Below are positions 46,723-59,537 of a DNA stretch of 64,000 nucleotides, piece after piece (the first letter of the stretch is position 1; each line of letters opens with the position of its first letter). The notes beneath the pieces were generated by a model. That model searched no databases and was not told where the DNA came from. It saw only the letters and a list, made by a program, of their open reading frames with translations. A program made the translations under genes and the position numbers. Source of the stretch: Rhynchosporium graminicola. Lineage: Eukaryota > Ascomycota > Leotiomycetes > Helotiales > Ploettnerulaceae. The stretch is from the NCBI GenBank assembly GCA_900074885.1, contig FJUW01000012.1:1054001-1118000 (forward strand), in the 5' to 3' direction.

Positions 46723-48551
46723 TTACTCGGACTTGGCGTCCTTCTCTTTCTCCTCCACCTCCTTAGCAGCTGTCACAGCCGCAGCACGACTCTCAACAGA
46801 CTGGCCCTTCAACAGACCCAATTGGTTAACATCCCATCCATGGCTTGTCAGATACTCCCTAAACTTGACATCTTCTTGAGCAATAGTGTCCTGTCCAATA
46901 TTGGGAATGAAGAAGAAAACCAGAAAGGCAGAGAGAACGCAGAAAGAGCTCGAGACGTAGAACGGATATTGAGCAGAGGCATTCTTGTCCGATCCGCCGG
47001 CTTTTTCGATGTATGGAAAAATGTACGTGCCGACAAAAGCACCAATCTTCCCAATAGCAGCGGCGACTGCATAGTACTGTCCTCTAACTCCTGTGGCGCA
47101 TGTTTTGGACGCCAGAAGCCCGATATTATCACCTGGACCGAGTTCCCCAAGGGAGAGGAAAATGCCATAAACTACAGCGAATCCAGCTACGTTCTCGACC
47201 TTGGCTAGTGTGGGATAGAGAGCAGACATGATGAAACCAACGACTGCTTGTGCCCTGCGATAATTGGATGTGTTAGCATATTTACTCATATTTGAATGTT
47301 TCAGAAGTACCCCGAAAGTAAATCAGTCCTGAGACACTTGATCGGGGGAGGAAGAGAAACTGCCCGCAGAACGTACATTACACCGGAAGCCAGAGCATAC
47401 TTCGGTCCAACCTTGTCAGAGTATATCGAACCCAGCATGGCGCCGGGGATGTAGAACAAGTTGATGACAGTGTTCCAGCCGAACACCTTACTGAGAGGAG
47501 CTGTATCGCCGTAGATGTTCGCGAGGATCGTGGACGAAAAGATACCGAACGAATAAGTTGAAAACTGCGGAGACTGTTAGCACGGATGAAAAAGCCCCAT
47601 TGAGTGAGACTTACGTCGTATAAGAACCAAACCAAGGATACGATGAAAAGTCTGAAGCCGTAGTACCTAAGGACCAAGAGGTAGGGGATTCTAACGTTTT
47701 TCATACTCTCCCTGTTGTCTTTAGTGTGGACTCATGAGCAAATCGATGACTGACTTACTTTTTGAACTCTTCGGGCTCTTGCAACTTAATTCTCAACAAC
47801 AACAAGATTATCGGCGGGATACAACCCAAGCCCAGGGAAATTCTCCACGCGGCACGAAGGTGTTGTTCGGTACACATAACGACCAAGAGGTACGGAACGA
47901 ATGCGCCAATAACGAAACCCCAGTCGATCATAACATTTGTGAAGAGAATAAACCACCTGTTTCTCGTGCCACTCTTGAGATCTCCTGTGGCTTCTGAACA
48001 AGCGACACTACCAGCGGGATATTCTCCTCCAATACCAATCCCGGCGAGGAATCGATATGCCGTCAGGGCAGCGAACATACCCTCCACACTACCGCCGGCA
48101 CCATAGGAGCCTGTTGCGAGCGCAGTAAAGACGATGAGGATAATCGTGGAGACCATAAGCGAGTTCTTCCTCGACCACTTATCGGATGTGTAACCGAAGA
48201 TAAGCTGCCCAAGCACAGTGCCAGCAAAAGTAATTGCTGAAATATTCTTCTGCGAATCAGATCCTTTGTACCGTCCTCCATAAATTTTGCCTAGCATGGT
48301 AGACACGGAACCGATGACCTGCAGCACTTCAGTATGTATTCTCGAGCGTCGATCAGCGGTTCATGTACGTTGTTCACATATCCATCTGAGAAAAGACCGG
48401 CACCACAAGCCATAACGGGCCACAGTTTCTCCCAACGATTCATACCAGTATTTTCCATATGATTATTGTCATCGACATTCTGAATGTATTGCGCATCCGC
48501 CCCAGAATCGGGTTGGATCGCGGGTTCTGATTCCTTCTTTGGTCCGAACAT
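46723..48551 (-). CDS. Git1-like MFS transporter (glycerophosphodiester/phosphate type)
   Basis: Exons (minus) 48551-48369, 48318-47759, 47711-47615, 47564-47377, 47254-46723 give 519 aa with every junction in phase. The acidic N-terminus leads to WPVMACGAGLFSDGYVNNVIG, the Git1-branch opening. Then come the loop-2/3 motif FGYTSDKWSRKNSL, GIGIGGEYPAGSVACSEATG, the TM4-5 region RNRWFILFTNVMIDWGF and EPEEFKKE after helix 6. Twelve helices are expected. In yeast the family takes up glycerophosphoinositol and glycerophosphocholine as phosphate and inositol sources at the plasma membrane; the exact substrate here is inferred. The C-terminal tail is short, charged and Lys/Glu-rich. Confidence 0.88.
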
Positions 48552-51183
48552 GGCTGCAGTGGAGATGAGAGAAAGAGGGATTTTGAGAGCAAGGATGAAA
48601 GAGTGAAGATGTAGGAAGAGGAAAAAGGATAATAAAGTTGTGGGAAGTGTCCGAGACTTACCTATAGTTTTGTGGTACCGAGTGTCTAGATAGACACTTG
48701 CGGTTATCAGTATTAGAACTCGGGTATACTTGACAGAAAGGGAGTAGATTAGCGGCAATTCTTCCATCATCATCCCAGATTAAGGGAAGGTTCCACCACG
48801 AAGTCAATGGTATGGGGACAAGCTCCTATGAGGGGGTAGCTTGATCTGTTGTAGTACTGTCAGGTTTCCAATGAGAACGCAGAGTCTAGTAGGTTTGGCC
48901 ATTTTATCACAACTAAAATGGATCGTACGAAGCCATCGTTGGTCTATCCTACCATACTCTACCTAACTTAGTTAGGTACCAACCTACCACGCTTCTACCT
49001 AAGCCAAGGTATGGTACTCCTAGTCGTACCTTCAAGCTCAGAGGTAGTTCGGTAAAGAACTTGGCTTATAATCGGAGCTTATCATGATTGCAAGATTCGC
49101 CTGCAGCAGAATTATATAACACCAGACAATTGGAGATGAAGGTGCGAGGTGGGGATGGCAACTACCTAGACAGCGGTTGCTAACAGAAGTTGAAGACGAT
49201 GACAATAATAATTGGAATGGAAGCTGGATCCGACCTGGCCGATTTAACCTTCGAGAAACCCTGAAGCCACCCGTTTGTTGGGCGCCTTGGCGCGTGATCA
49301 TTCGGCTGGGCACTTGACTGAGCCTGGAAGCCATTCACAATCACACGCAGGCCTGGAATGTGCAGGGGTCCTGCGGACGTGATGGCTTGGAGGTCCAACT
49401 CTTCAATTGTGTAATTTGCGTACAGCACACTATCGTTCAATTATCTCATGCTCTGACACTCTTGAGGAAAGCTTTCTTCCCTAAATAAATAAAGTTGACT
49501 AATGCATCGATGATCCTTCTGCAGGTTTAGATTGAGTCTAAAAGGCTTGATTCCCAACTAATGCACGTCCGTTTAACGGCAGCAAGAGTTCTTCCTGCAC
49601 GAGCAGCCATATCGGCGTGCGTCGGTGGTGCCGACTTCTGATCCTGGAAGAGGACCCGATAGAGTTTAAAGACAGGGAAATAGCGTCTTGTGATGATGCC
49701 GTGTCGAGGCCAAGTAGGCGCACTCAAGAAAGTAGTGAGCAGGACTGGGAGAAGAGCTATCCGCCAAGCCTTTGATCACGTTTATATAACCTTTCCCCAA
49801 CTCAACTCGGGAATTCAACTCATAGATGAGGTATTAGACTGAGGCATTCTGCTGCATTTGGAAGAGGGTTGGATGGGGACTTTTCTGAGCTTAGCAGGTC
49901 AAGAGAAGGAAGGAGGATCTGCCGTTCGGACGATTATCCGGTCCGGAGAATTACCTGATAATGGCTGAAGGATCAGCACGGCTTATCAGAGATCATATAA
50001 TCGTTTACAAGTATCTTCGTCCGAAAAATGTCCTCATTTCAACCTTCCTCTCGTACGTGACATGGTCATTCCCGAAGACTGACTTCTTGGACCATTTTAG
50101 ATATCATAACGCGGCAGAACTATAGGTATATATGATTGACCGGGTTATATACGACCTTACCGGCCAACATTCGCAAGAAAATTTCTCAAGTTAGACTTTT
50201 AAGTACTTTGATGTGATGTGAGAAGCTTGTTGGTATCATTGAATTTTTTTGAAGAATTTAAGATGGATGCCAACAAGTACCTGCCTCCCCCTACTTGAGG
50301 ATGTTTGACCGAGAAAAAGTGAGAGGGAGAAACAGGTCGAGTGCCATGTGGTGGAAAACGGACCCTCAGATACTTGAAAACCCGACCCCAGGTTCCTTAT
50401 ATATCGCCATGAAGAAACTTCAGAGATTAGCAGCTTTTCAGATTTCTGTCCGTTGGAAGGTCGTAGTAGTGAGGATCGCAATGTGAGCGGCCAAACGAAT
50501 ATTGTCACGTGATATAAAAGGAAGGAAATCGACCAGTCTCTACCCACGAGGCTGGACCGAGTGTCTCAACACTCAAACTGCTCGGAAATATATGTTTTCT
50601 TGTGTGGTAGTCCTCAACACATAATACGTTTCGTGCAAGCCTCCGAGCAAGTCGTCAGTCACGTGATATATCGATTTTGCACAACAGCCACTGTTTCAAA
50701 GCTGCGTATTTTGTGGTCAATACCACCAACACCAAATAATCATATATCTCACTGTAAGCTGAATTGCAACAAAAGGTAAGAGAGCCTTTACCAATTCTGA
50801 CTCCAGATGACGTCTCAAGAGTCATGGCGCGTGCATCGGGATTGTGGGGAAATGGCCTTGATACCTTGGCTCGCTTATGATAACAAGCTCCGGATCATCC
50901 TACTTGAGATTGTTTGGTCATTAAGCTTCAACTCATCATCCAGTGATACACTTGGCTCGTCAACGCGTCAATTCTCATACGTACGGAAAGCTGGTTTCTA
51001 TGAAGTAAATATCTATGCTTTAGCAATACCACTTTGACTTGGCAGTCTACTCTTGAAGGCAGCAATGCGATATACTCCTAAAGAGATCCTACAGTCTTTT
51101 TGAACACAGCGGAATCTCATGAGGCGGCACCAGTCAGCGATCGTTTATGACGGCTTTATACAGCTCAGATAATATCGCCAACA
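48552..51183. other. Long divergent intergenic region between transporter and RAD4
   Basis: 2.6 kb with no convincing gene. A palindrome ACCTAAC-TTA-GTTAGGT lies at 48961-48977. A 13-bp motif GTCACGTGATATA occurs twice (50504-50516 and 50658-50670), each with a CACGTG E-box. Frames at 49038-49334, 49527-49727 and 50807-51037 have no recognisable features. Confidence 0.55.
50504..50670 (+). promoter_or_regulatory. Two copies of a CACGTG-containing 13-mer
   Basis: GTCACGTGATATA occurs twice 154 bp apart. CACGTG is the binding site of bHLH regulators such as Pho4 and Cbf1. The nearer gene start is RAD4 (about 510-680 bp downstream). The Git1-like gene, a plausible phosphate target, starts about 2 kb away on the other side. 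The assignment is inferred. Confidence 0.3.
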
Positions 51184-53717
51184 ATGGCAGGCAAGAAAGG
51201 AGCGCGTGTCAAAGGGAATGCGACTGCTACCAAAAGTGCTGTGCCTGATGTATATCAAGACATGCTCTCGGAGGCTCTACCAACGCAATCAGAAATTCCC
51301 GAACGACCTCTGAAGCGCCGAAAAACAGGCAGAAGAGACAGTCCGGTGGCACGTAGTAGTCCAGCTGCCAAACGTGAAGAGGAAGACGAGGACCTGGAAT
51401 TCGAGGACGTCCTAGATACAAGTCTTCAGGATTTCGGAAGTGAACAGGACATTCCTGTTAAGCGACAACAAACGGCATACAGAGACTCAGATGACGAGTC
51501 TGATGATAGCGATGGGGAATGGCAGGGCCTCAATCTCGATGCCGAGCCTGAAGATGATGAGCCGAGCGGAGATCTTGACTTAACTCTCATCAAGAAAACG
51601 ATTCCCCAAGTCAAACCAGCAGTGTCGAGGAGGCGGCTTGTCGGCAAAGTGGAGAAAGCTGAGAGATTAGAGAAACACAAGATGCATGTGCTGTGTCTTT
51701 TGTCACATCTGGATAGGAGAAATTACTGGTGCAACGACTCTGAAGTTCAGAAGTCGCTCCGGCCGCTGTTAGATAAGAAGATGTTGACTTTTCTGAGGCC
51801 AAAAGAGAGTCTATCTCAATTCGGGCGAACAGATTCATTAAAGAGGGGACTAGATTCAGTGGCGGTCATGTGGAGGACGAGATTTAGCATTACGGCACGA
51901 GGGCTTCGAAGAGCGCTGTGGGCAGATGATGAGAAGGACCTTCAGAATGTAAGCCTCTACGACTGTTTTTAAGCCAATAAGCTAACATGATATCAGTATA
52001 GATTTGATGACGGAGAAATACTCGACAAGTCAGACTTCCGTGCAGCGGCGAAGACCCTGAAAGGCTCTAGAGACGTCGGTGCTCAACTTTTCTGTGCTCT
52101 CTTACGCAGTGCCAACGTAGAGACTCGCCTGGTGTGCTCTCTACAACCACTTTCTTTCAATTCCGGTGGCCCAGCAATGGCAAAGTTCAAACCGAAACCC
52201 CGAGAAACTACGCCAGAAACCACTCACAGGGAGACGTGCAATCCAAGAACAGATTTCCAATTCGGCACTCCTGGGGATGCAGCTGCACATCTAACATCTC
52301 GTCGCCGTCTTGGACACCCCAGCGCAGCAGCCTACCACATGCCGGAAGTCAGCGCACCTTCACGCCCACCGGCAAAACCAAAACCAAAACCTATCCACGA
52401 ATCCGATTATCCCACCTTCTGGATAGAAGTATTCGACGAAGCACACCAGAAATGGTTCGCGGTCGATCCACTTGTAACAGAATCTATCGCCAAACCACGT
52501 AGTTTTGAACCGCCAGCTTCGGACCGCGAGAATAATATGTCATATGTCATAGCATTTGAAGAGGAGCGCTGTGCCCGCGATGTTACGAAGCGGTATGTCA
52601 AAGCATATAATGCGAAGACTCGTAGAAACAGAGTGGAATCTACGTCCGGAGGAGAACGGTGGTGGCGTCGTGCCATGAGACCTTATGGACGTGGCTATAA
52701 GAGCGACGCAGATCAGATTGAAGACACTGAGCTGACTGCCAATGTGGCGAAAGAGCCCATGCCGAAAAACATTGCGGATTTCAAAGACCATCCGATTTAT
52801 GCATTGGAAAGACATCTCAAACGCAACGAGATACTAACCAGTACACGCGACTGTGGCCGAGTTGCCGCGGGACGTGATCCGAACGTACCAGGCGGCAAGA
52901 AATTAGAGAAGATTTTCAGGAGGGAACATGTCAAGGTCGGGAAGAGCGCGGATGCATGGTATCGACTTGGGAGAGAAGTCAAGATAGGCGAACAGCCCGT
53001 TAAAACCGTTGCGGCGAAACGGAGACCTGACGACATGGACTTCGATGATGGAAGAGGGGATCTTGAGGAACGTGCAGGCACGAATCTTTACACAGAAGAG
53101 CAGACGGAGATCTATGAAGCGCCACCAATCGTCAATGGAAGAGTGCCGAAGAACTCGTATGGGAACTTGGATGTTTATGTGCCTTCTATGGTGCCGCCGG
53201 GTGGCGTACATCTACGTGGTATGTCATGTTCACTTTCGTCTCCTCCCTATCATCCAAAATGTCTCTCTTTTGCTTTTGAGTATTACGGCAATCTGACACC
53301 TAGATTCTAGACGATGAAACCGCCCGCGCCGCCCGCCTCCTCTCCATCGATTACTCCGACGCCTTAACGGGCTTCTCCTTCCGCGGCCGCCACGGCACCG
53401 CCATCCTGCAAGGCGCCGTCATCGCCTCGGAGTACCGCGAAGCAGTCGAAGCAGTCATCGAAGGATTCCGCGACGAAAGAGCACAGGCCGAAGAAACGAG
53501 ACGCACGAATGTGGCGTTGAGGACCTGGAAACTCATGTTGTTGAAATTGAAAATCAAGGAGAGGGTGGATGCTTATAAGGATCCCGATGAAGAGGAAGAG
53601 GAGGAGGATGCAGGTGATTTGCCGGATGGGATGGAGTTGGAGGATAGTGATGATGGTGGTGGTACTGAGGATGATGGGGATGATGATTATGGTGGTGGAG
53701 GATTCATTCCTGAGTGA
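51184..53717 (+). CDS. RAD4: Rad4/XPC DNA damage recognition protein
   Basis: Exons 51184-51948, 51997-53218, 53311-53717 give 797 aa. The N-terminal ~110 residues are acidic and disordered. A transglutaminase-like domain spans roughly residues 180-450; it includes the second exon start YRFDDGEI and the core block YPTFWIEVFDEAHQKWFAVDP. The beta-hairpin domains follow: BHD1 (FKDHPIYALERHLKRNEIL), BHD2 up to about YGNLDVYVPSMVPPGGVHL and BHD3 (DDETARAARLLSIDY ... FRGRHGTAILQG) across the last intron. The tail is Asp/Glu/Gly-rich. The protein initiates nucleotide excision repair by binding distorted duplex with Rad23. The length fits the family. Confidence 0.93.
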
Positions 53718-54216
53718 TTACAGTATTACTTAGTAGTGTATGTATATAAAATGCGATGATAAAATTCACAACCTCTTTTATTAATAGATATTCAAGAATC
53801 GATATTGAGTAAAGATCTTCCAAACGTCTGCCCGTGGAATATTGACAATGTCTAGCTTCAATAAACATGGATTGACCAAACGGACCGAACTAACACTTTT
53901 ACGAACAGAGGGTACACACCAGAAAGTATCGAGACGCGGAAGAGTTCTGAGTCTGATCTTGATTTTGATTCTGATTGGTTTCCCGAACTATTCTATTCCG
54001 GTGTCTATATGTATGTAACTAGGAAGAGGTATGATCCCCCCCCTCTCTCTGCGCATCTACATCTATCTTCCCATGATGCCGTATCAAGGCTGAATAAATA
54101 TCGTACAGACCGAAGAAATCGGATATCGGCCATCGAACATCGAACATCCGCTGCAAAAAAGGTATCTTAAACACACCACAACACATTAAACATACATATT
54201 CCCCCTTTCATTCCTC
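53718..54216. other. Convergent 3' intergenic region
   Basis: RAD4 and the ABC transporter converge here. It holds 3' UTR-like AT stretches and a CCCCCCCC run near 54035. No open frame of note. Confidence 0.6.
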
Positions 54217-57200
54217 CTACTCAGATTTTGCCTTTTTCGCCTTCTTCCTCCCCTTCGGCACCCTCGCCAACCAATACAAGCCCACGGCACCAAAACAATT
54301 AAAGACAATAAACGCCCATAAGATCCCGAAATTCCTCCACGCATCCGCATAATCCGCATTGACCCTCTTCAAGAAAACATTTGTGTCTGCCACGCTGCAG
54401 AAACTGCAGTCCGTGGAGTCGTTGGGGTTGAGGATATAGCCGCCGGCGAAGGATTTGTAGGGATCGAGATATTGGCCGCAGGTGAGAGAGGAAGGGGGAT
54501 TGATGTGGAGGTATTCGATTGACGAACAGGTTACGTCCGTGTTAGCGAGCCCGGTAGAGAGCATACCTGATACGAGATAGGTGAAGGGGGACACGCGGTA
54601 CATGAAGATCCAGAAGCGGGGGAGGGCATCGGGGGAAGCGAGGACGCTAGTGGTTCATAACGTGTTAGTCGAGGATTTAAATTGGCTTAAAATTAGGGGC
54701 TCTTTTAGGGGGAAGTAAGAGGAGAATATTATGATATGAGACTTACCCGTTGAAAATCAGACATAGGGAGAACATCAGATTGCCTATGTTACCAGCGGTT
54801 TCGGCAGTTTCGATCCCGGCTACGACAAAATGCGTGAAAGTGCCTGCGAAAATCATGAAGCTCCATAGGAAGAGGAACATAAGGCCTCCGCGTTCCGTGA
54901 CGGCGACTGTGGGCTCAGCATTCCTGTAGAGGCCGATCGGATAATACCAGGTGAAGAAGAGGATGACTCCCATGAGCGTGTTCCATGGCATCTCGACGAT
55001 CTAGGAAAAAGGTATGTCAGAAACATTTAGTCAAGATATATTATATTGTGTTTGTGCGGATGGAAGGTGTCTCCGTTTTTTATTCAACCACTACAAAATA
55101 CAGAAGGATATTCCGTGTACGTACGATATTAGATAGCATGAAGATGATCCATGAATAAGTCTTTGAAGGTCGCTCACGGGACTCGTAGAGCGAGCGCTGC
55201 GTTACGAAATGAGGCATGATTTGCTGCGAAAGATTTCCGAAGACGGTCAGAAGCATGAAAATTGCAAAGAGCTGGTTCTGAAGACCCTGTAGGGAGTTGG
55301 GTGCATCCCAGAAAGAGAATCCAATGAATAGACCCTAGTGGTGTTAGCTAACGAAGCTGAAATTTTGGAGATGGACGTACGATTGATGTACACAGAGCGG
55401 TCTTTGAGTAAAGATATGATGGAGTTCTCCAGTACTGCTGGAAAACACGTAGGACAACAGCTTTGAGCTGCACAATGGGAGGTGCGGCGAATTGATCAAG
55501 TGCTGTTGGGTCTTCCGACACCGGGTTTTGACTGAGTGTTTCCTTCATGCGGGCTAACTCTGCTTTGACAGCTTGTCGTTCTGGAGAGTTCCTCCAAACA
55601 TCAACCCAATCAATTTCAGTGCTTGACCCTGGAGCCGCACCAATGACCTCAAGCATTTTTTCAGCTGGGTTGTCATCGAGTCCGAATTTAACGGATCCAT
55701 TTCTCTCGAAGTACTCAGTCAAGATATGTGAGTCCTTTCCCACGCCACCAAAATAGACGGTCCTTCCTCCACGGGCTAGAAAGAGAAGACGATCGAATTC
55801 CTGGAAGAGAATTGCTGACGGCTGATGGATAGTACAGAGGATAGCTTGGCCATTGTCTGCCAATTTACGGAGAAGTGCGAGAATCGACCATGCAGTTTGA
55901 GAATCTAGACCTGAAGTGGGCTCATCAAGGAAGAGAAGTAAAGCAGGCTTTGCCGCGAGTTCAACACCAATGGTGAGTCGTTTTCGTTGTTCGACGTTAA
56001 GACCCTCACCAGGCACACCGACAACGGCGTCAGCGTAGGCTTCCATCTCGAGAACTTTGATGACTTCGTCCACGTAGGCGAGCTTCTCAGCATGGGGGAC
56101 GGTTTTTGACTGACGAAGGATAGCACTGAATATTAATGCTTCTCTGACGGTGGAAGTTGCCAAGTGGAGATCCTGTTGCTGAACATAGCCTGTCTTTCTC
56201 TGAAAGCCCGTGTCTCTCTCTCTGCCATCAACCAGCATCTGACCAGAGACGACACCCATAGTGACACGACTAGCGAGAACATCTAAAAGGGTAGTCTTGC
56301 CGGCTCCAGATACACCCATCAAAGCTGTTAAGGTGCCAGGGATGACCCACCCATCGACATCATCCAAAAGTCTTCGGTCCTCTTTCTTGATTTTAATATC
56401 GTAATTCACGCTATCCCAATGGAAAACTGCAGTCTGCTTTTGAATGGAAGGAGGTGCATCAGGTACCGTCTTTTCTCTAGCAAGAACAGTCTCAGGATTG
56501 ACGCGGTCATCGATATTGGCCTCCTCGTCCAGCTTCTTAGACCCGTGGTCTGGTACTCTGCCACGTCTAAAGAGCAGCACCTCACCCTTACTCTTCTTAG
56601 CTGAGATGTATTCAGTGCAGACGAGGTAGACAGCGCATCCAGCGAACATAAGTGCAAACATGATACCGAGATTCCTGTGCGCGTTGTTAACTTCTGACGA
56701 CCACCACGCAGCATTTTGGTTTGAGCACTTACCTCCACAGATGAGAATACTCGTATCTGTAGTTGACCATAAGATACCTATCTCCATCCACGAAATTAGC
56801 TCCTGCCTGAGCCCCGGTCGTTGAGCAGATTCTTTGTTCGGGTGTGATATTCTCGTAACCTGGGCCAGCTGGGACGAACATCTCTGGAGAGCATGGTATC
56901 TTCAGATTGTGGAACTCGTTGATCATCAAAGCTTCGAAAGCATATGCGACTGGATTCAGCCAATTGAGCCACCTAAACCAGGGAACCATATTTTTAGTCG
57001 GAATAGCGAAACCAGTGTAGATGACGAGCGTGAGGATGAAAAGGGCAGCCGGGGCCATTGCTTGCGAAAGGGTCCGAGACATTGCAGCAATCGAGCGAAA
57101 AAACATGCTGATGCATAGCGTGCACATGAACGCGAACAGAAAGAATATGAAGAAATTTTCCGGCGTTCTGCGGAGATTGGTCATGAAGTACAAGGCGAGG

Positions 57201-59537
57201 TTGAATGTTATTGCGGTACCGATTTTGTTCGGAAGGTCGCACAACATTGAGGCTGAGAGAGTGTAAGTCGACGTCAAGCATGACCAGCAACGGGAAATTA
57301 CCTATAGCTTCAGCAAAAGGATGATAGAATGCGTATTTGGCTTGCTTTTCGACTATTGGGCGTTGTGCATATAGAGTCAAGATCTGGTGGGTTGGTTAGA
57401 TAGCTCTTACTAGTAAATACAATTAAATATCAACTGACCTCTAGAGAACTTTGGAATGCAGCCATCAAAATCGCAAAAAATAGCAACGCGCCCTTGCTGT
57501 AAAGGGCAGAAGTCTCATTCGAAAGGTTGTAGAACACACTACCAATGATAAGCGCCATGACAGCATTACCTATGAAGCTAGTGAGCATCAACGACATGTC
57601 TCCTTGCAATCTCTGAAAGCCACGCTGGACGCATAGCTTGATTTGCTGCACAACCGAAAGTGTATAGGGGGACTTGATCCGCTGGCTTTTCGATTGCGCA
57701 GCTGTTACGTGTTAGCGAGCCTTACTCAATATTTGTCTGCTGACATACCTCGACGTCCTTCCTTAAACAAGTCTAGACTCGGACCTCCAAGAGGATACAT
57801 GGCATCAAATTCTTCAATCTCTCTCAATAGCTGCGCCCTATCATCGCTCTTGTACCATGCAGCAGCAAATTCATCAGGAGTATATGGTGTCCTGCCCTCA
57901 AAGCCTGGTCGAGTAACTCTCTCTGCTGGACTTGTGATCGATGTCAAGAAGTCGCCCGTCGTTTGGCGTTTTGGACATTCGAAGCCCATATCCAGAAAGT
58001 ACTTCTTCGCAGCATGAATTTCACCAAAGTAGATCTGTCGACCTTCGTATAGTACGGCTACTTTGTCGAAGATGTCATAAATGCTCTGCGAGGCTTGGTA
58101 GATGGCGACGACAGCGGCGGAACCAGCCATATCTGTCGAGAGTCTGAGTGTCTTTACGAACTCTAGAGCTGTGGCACTATCCAAGCCTCTGGTACTGTTG
58201 TCCCAACATTGCAAGGGGCTGCCTCCAAGAGCTCTGTAGGCAGTGTCAGTAATCTCGCTGGTAATATCAGGGAAAGTACCTACGCCTCTGCGATACTTAC
58301 CCGCTTCCTCTCTCCACCACTCACTCCGCGGATGAAGTCATTTCCAACCATAGTATTAACTGTGTGATTGAGACCAAAAACAGCCATTATAACGTCACGC
58401 ATGTGTTTTGCATATTGCTCCCTGGTTACACCTGGGATTCTTTGCCGAGGAGCTTCGACAAGTCAATACAAAAGTCGGATGGCCCTTGAGAAGAGTACTT
58501 GCCTCGTGCTTTGGCAGCAAATTCCAAGGTTTGACCGACAGTCAACTGGGGGAAGTGAACATCGGTTTCGGCCTGGTAGATGCACTCGCCTCTAAAATCA
58601 TTATGCACTGTAAAGAAACTTAAGTCAGCAATGCGCGTCAAGGCTTTGTTACACAACAATTGGCTAAGACCGGGACAGAATTAAGAAGATAGAGCTCGCG
58701 GGCATCCTCAGATGACTTCCCAGGGAAGCAGCACTTTAAAAACACTTACTCTGCTGCACCGAGATACCCTGGTAGTTGATGTACGACTTCTCGTCAATGT
58801 AATACCCATCAGTCTCTCCAGAAATAGTCTTCAGTAGAGTAGAACATCCGCTAGTCTACGTGTCAGCGAATTATCATCAGATCAACAAGCACCGCCTACC
58901 TTCCCGGTCGTCCAAGCACCACCAACATCTCTCCACTACGAACCAATCCATCGAAATCCCTCAAAATCTGAATCTTAGTCTGTTGTCTCCTCCCAATGAT
59001 CCTCTTAAACAAACTCGGAATCTCAAGAGGGTAATTTCCAAAAGTCTTCTGATAATCTGTCGCCTCTCCAAACCCATGCGCACTGAGATTCCTGTACGCG
59101 ATTCCAGCAACTCTCTTGGGATATCTCTCAGGATCCCGCGAGTGGATAGCGAGGATAGTCCGCATCCATGACTTGTAATTGAAGCTGTCAGATCTAGGAT
59201 CTAGAACTGGGTTGGAGGTTTCGGAGAATGGATTGACGTAGTTCCCAGATCCGTCTTTTACGGAATGGTATGTGAGGTTTCGTGCCAATTCGTGAATTTG
59301 GGGCTTCAGTTGTTCTTCGTCTGCGGAGTCTGATAGCGATTCATGGCCTGTCTTTTCGCTGATTGGTTCTCCGGTCTCCTTCTGATAGCTGTTCTCGGTT
59401 GGATGAACCTTTTCGCTCGGCTGTTCACCAGCTTCCTTTGTATAACTGTCTTCGCACGGGTTGATCTTCTCCTCGACAGTCTGCGCAACAGCTCCCGACT
59501 GGTGAATAACACCGAATGGAGTTGCTGAAGCCATCAT
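54217..59537 (-). CDS. PDR-type ABC-G multidrug transporter (full-size)
   Basis: Twelve exons (minus): 59537-58900, 58850-58750, 58607-58503, 58431-58284, 58233-57749, 57701-57439, 57383-57302, 57252-56733, 56674-55381, 55334-55125, 55000-54747, 54646-54217; 1509 aa, the usual PDR length. The NBD1 Walker [13 protein letters not shown] has Cys in place of the Lys, the signature is VSGGERKR and the Walker B block is [17 protein letters not shown]2 has an intact Walker A ([12 protein letters not shown]) and the PDR-type degenerate signature LNVEQRKR, with [17 protein letters not shown]. Each NBD is followed by a six-helix domain, so (NBD-TMD)2. The third intron uses a GC donor (GCAAGT). An upstream ATG at 59561 is in frame; 59537 was chosen because the peptide then starts MMASATPFG. 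It likely exports toxins or lipids at the plasma membrane. Confidence 0.92.
58432..58502 (-). other. GC-AG intron in the ABC transporter gene
   Basis: The donor reads G|GCAAGT and the acceptor CCCAG|GTG. Removing these 71 bases joins AAKARG to [13 protein letters not shown] in frame, which is the conserved PDR sequence. No GT donor nearby keeps the frame. Confidence 0.8.
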
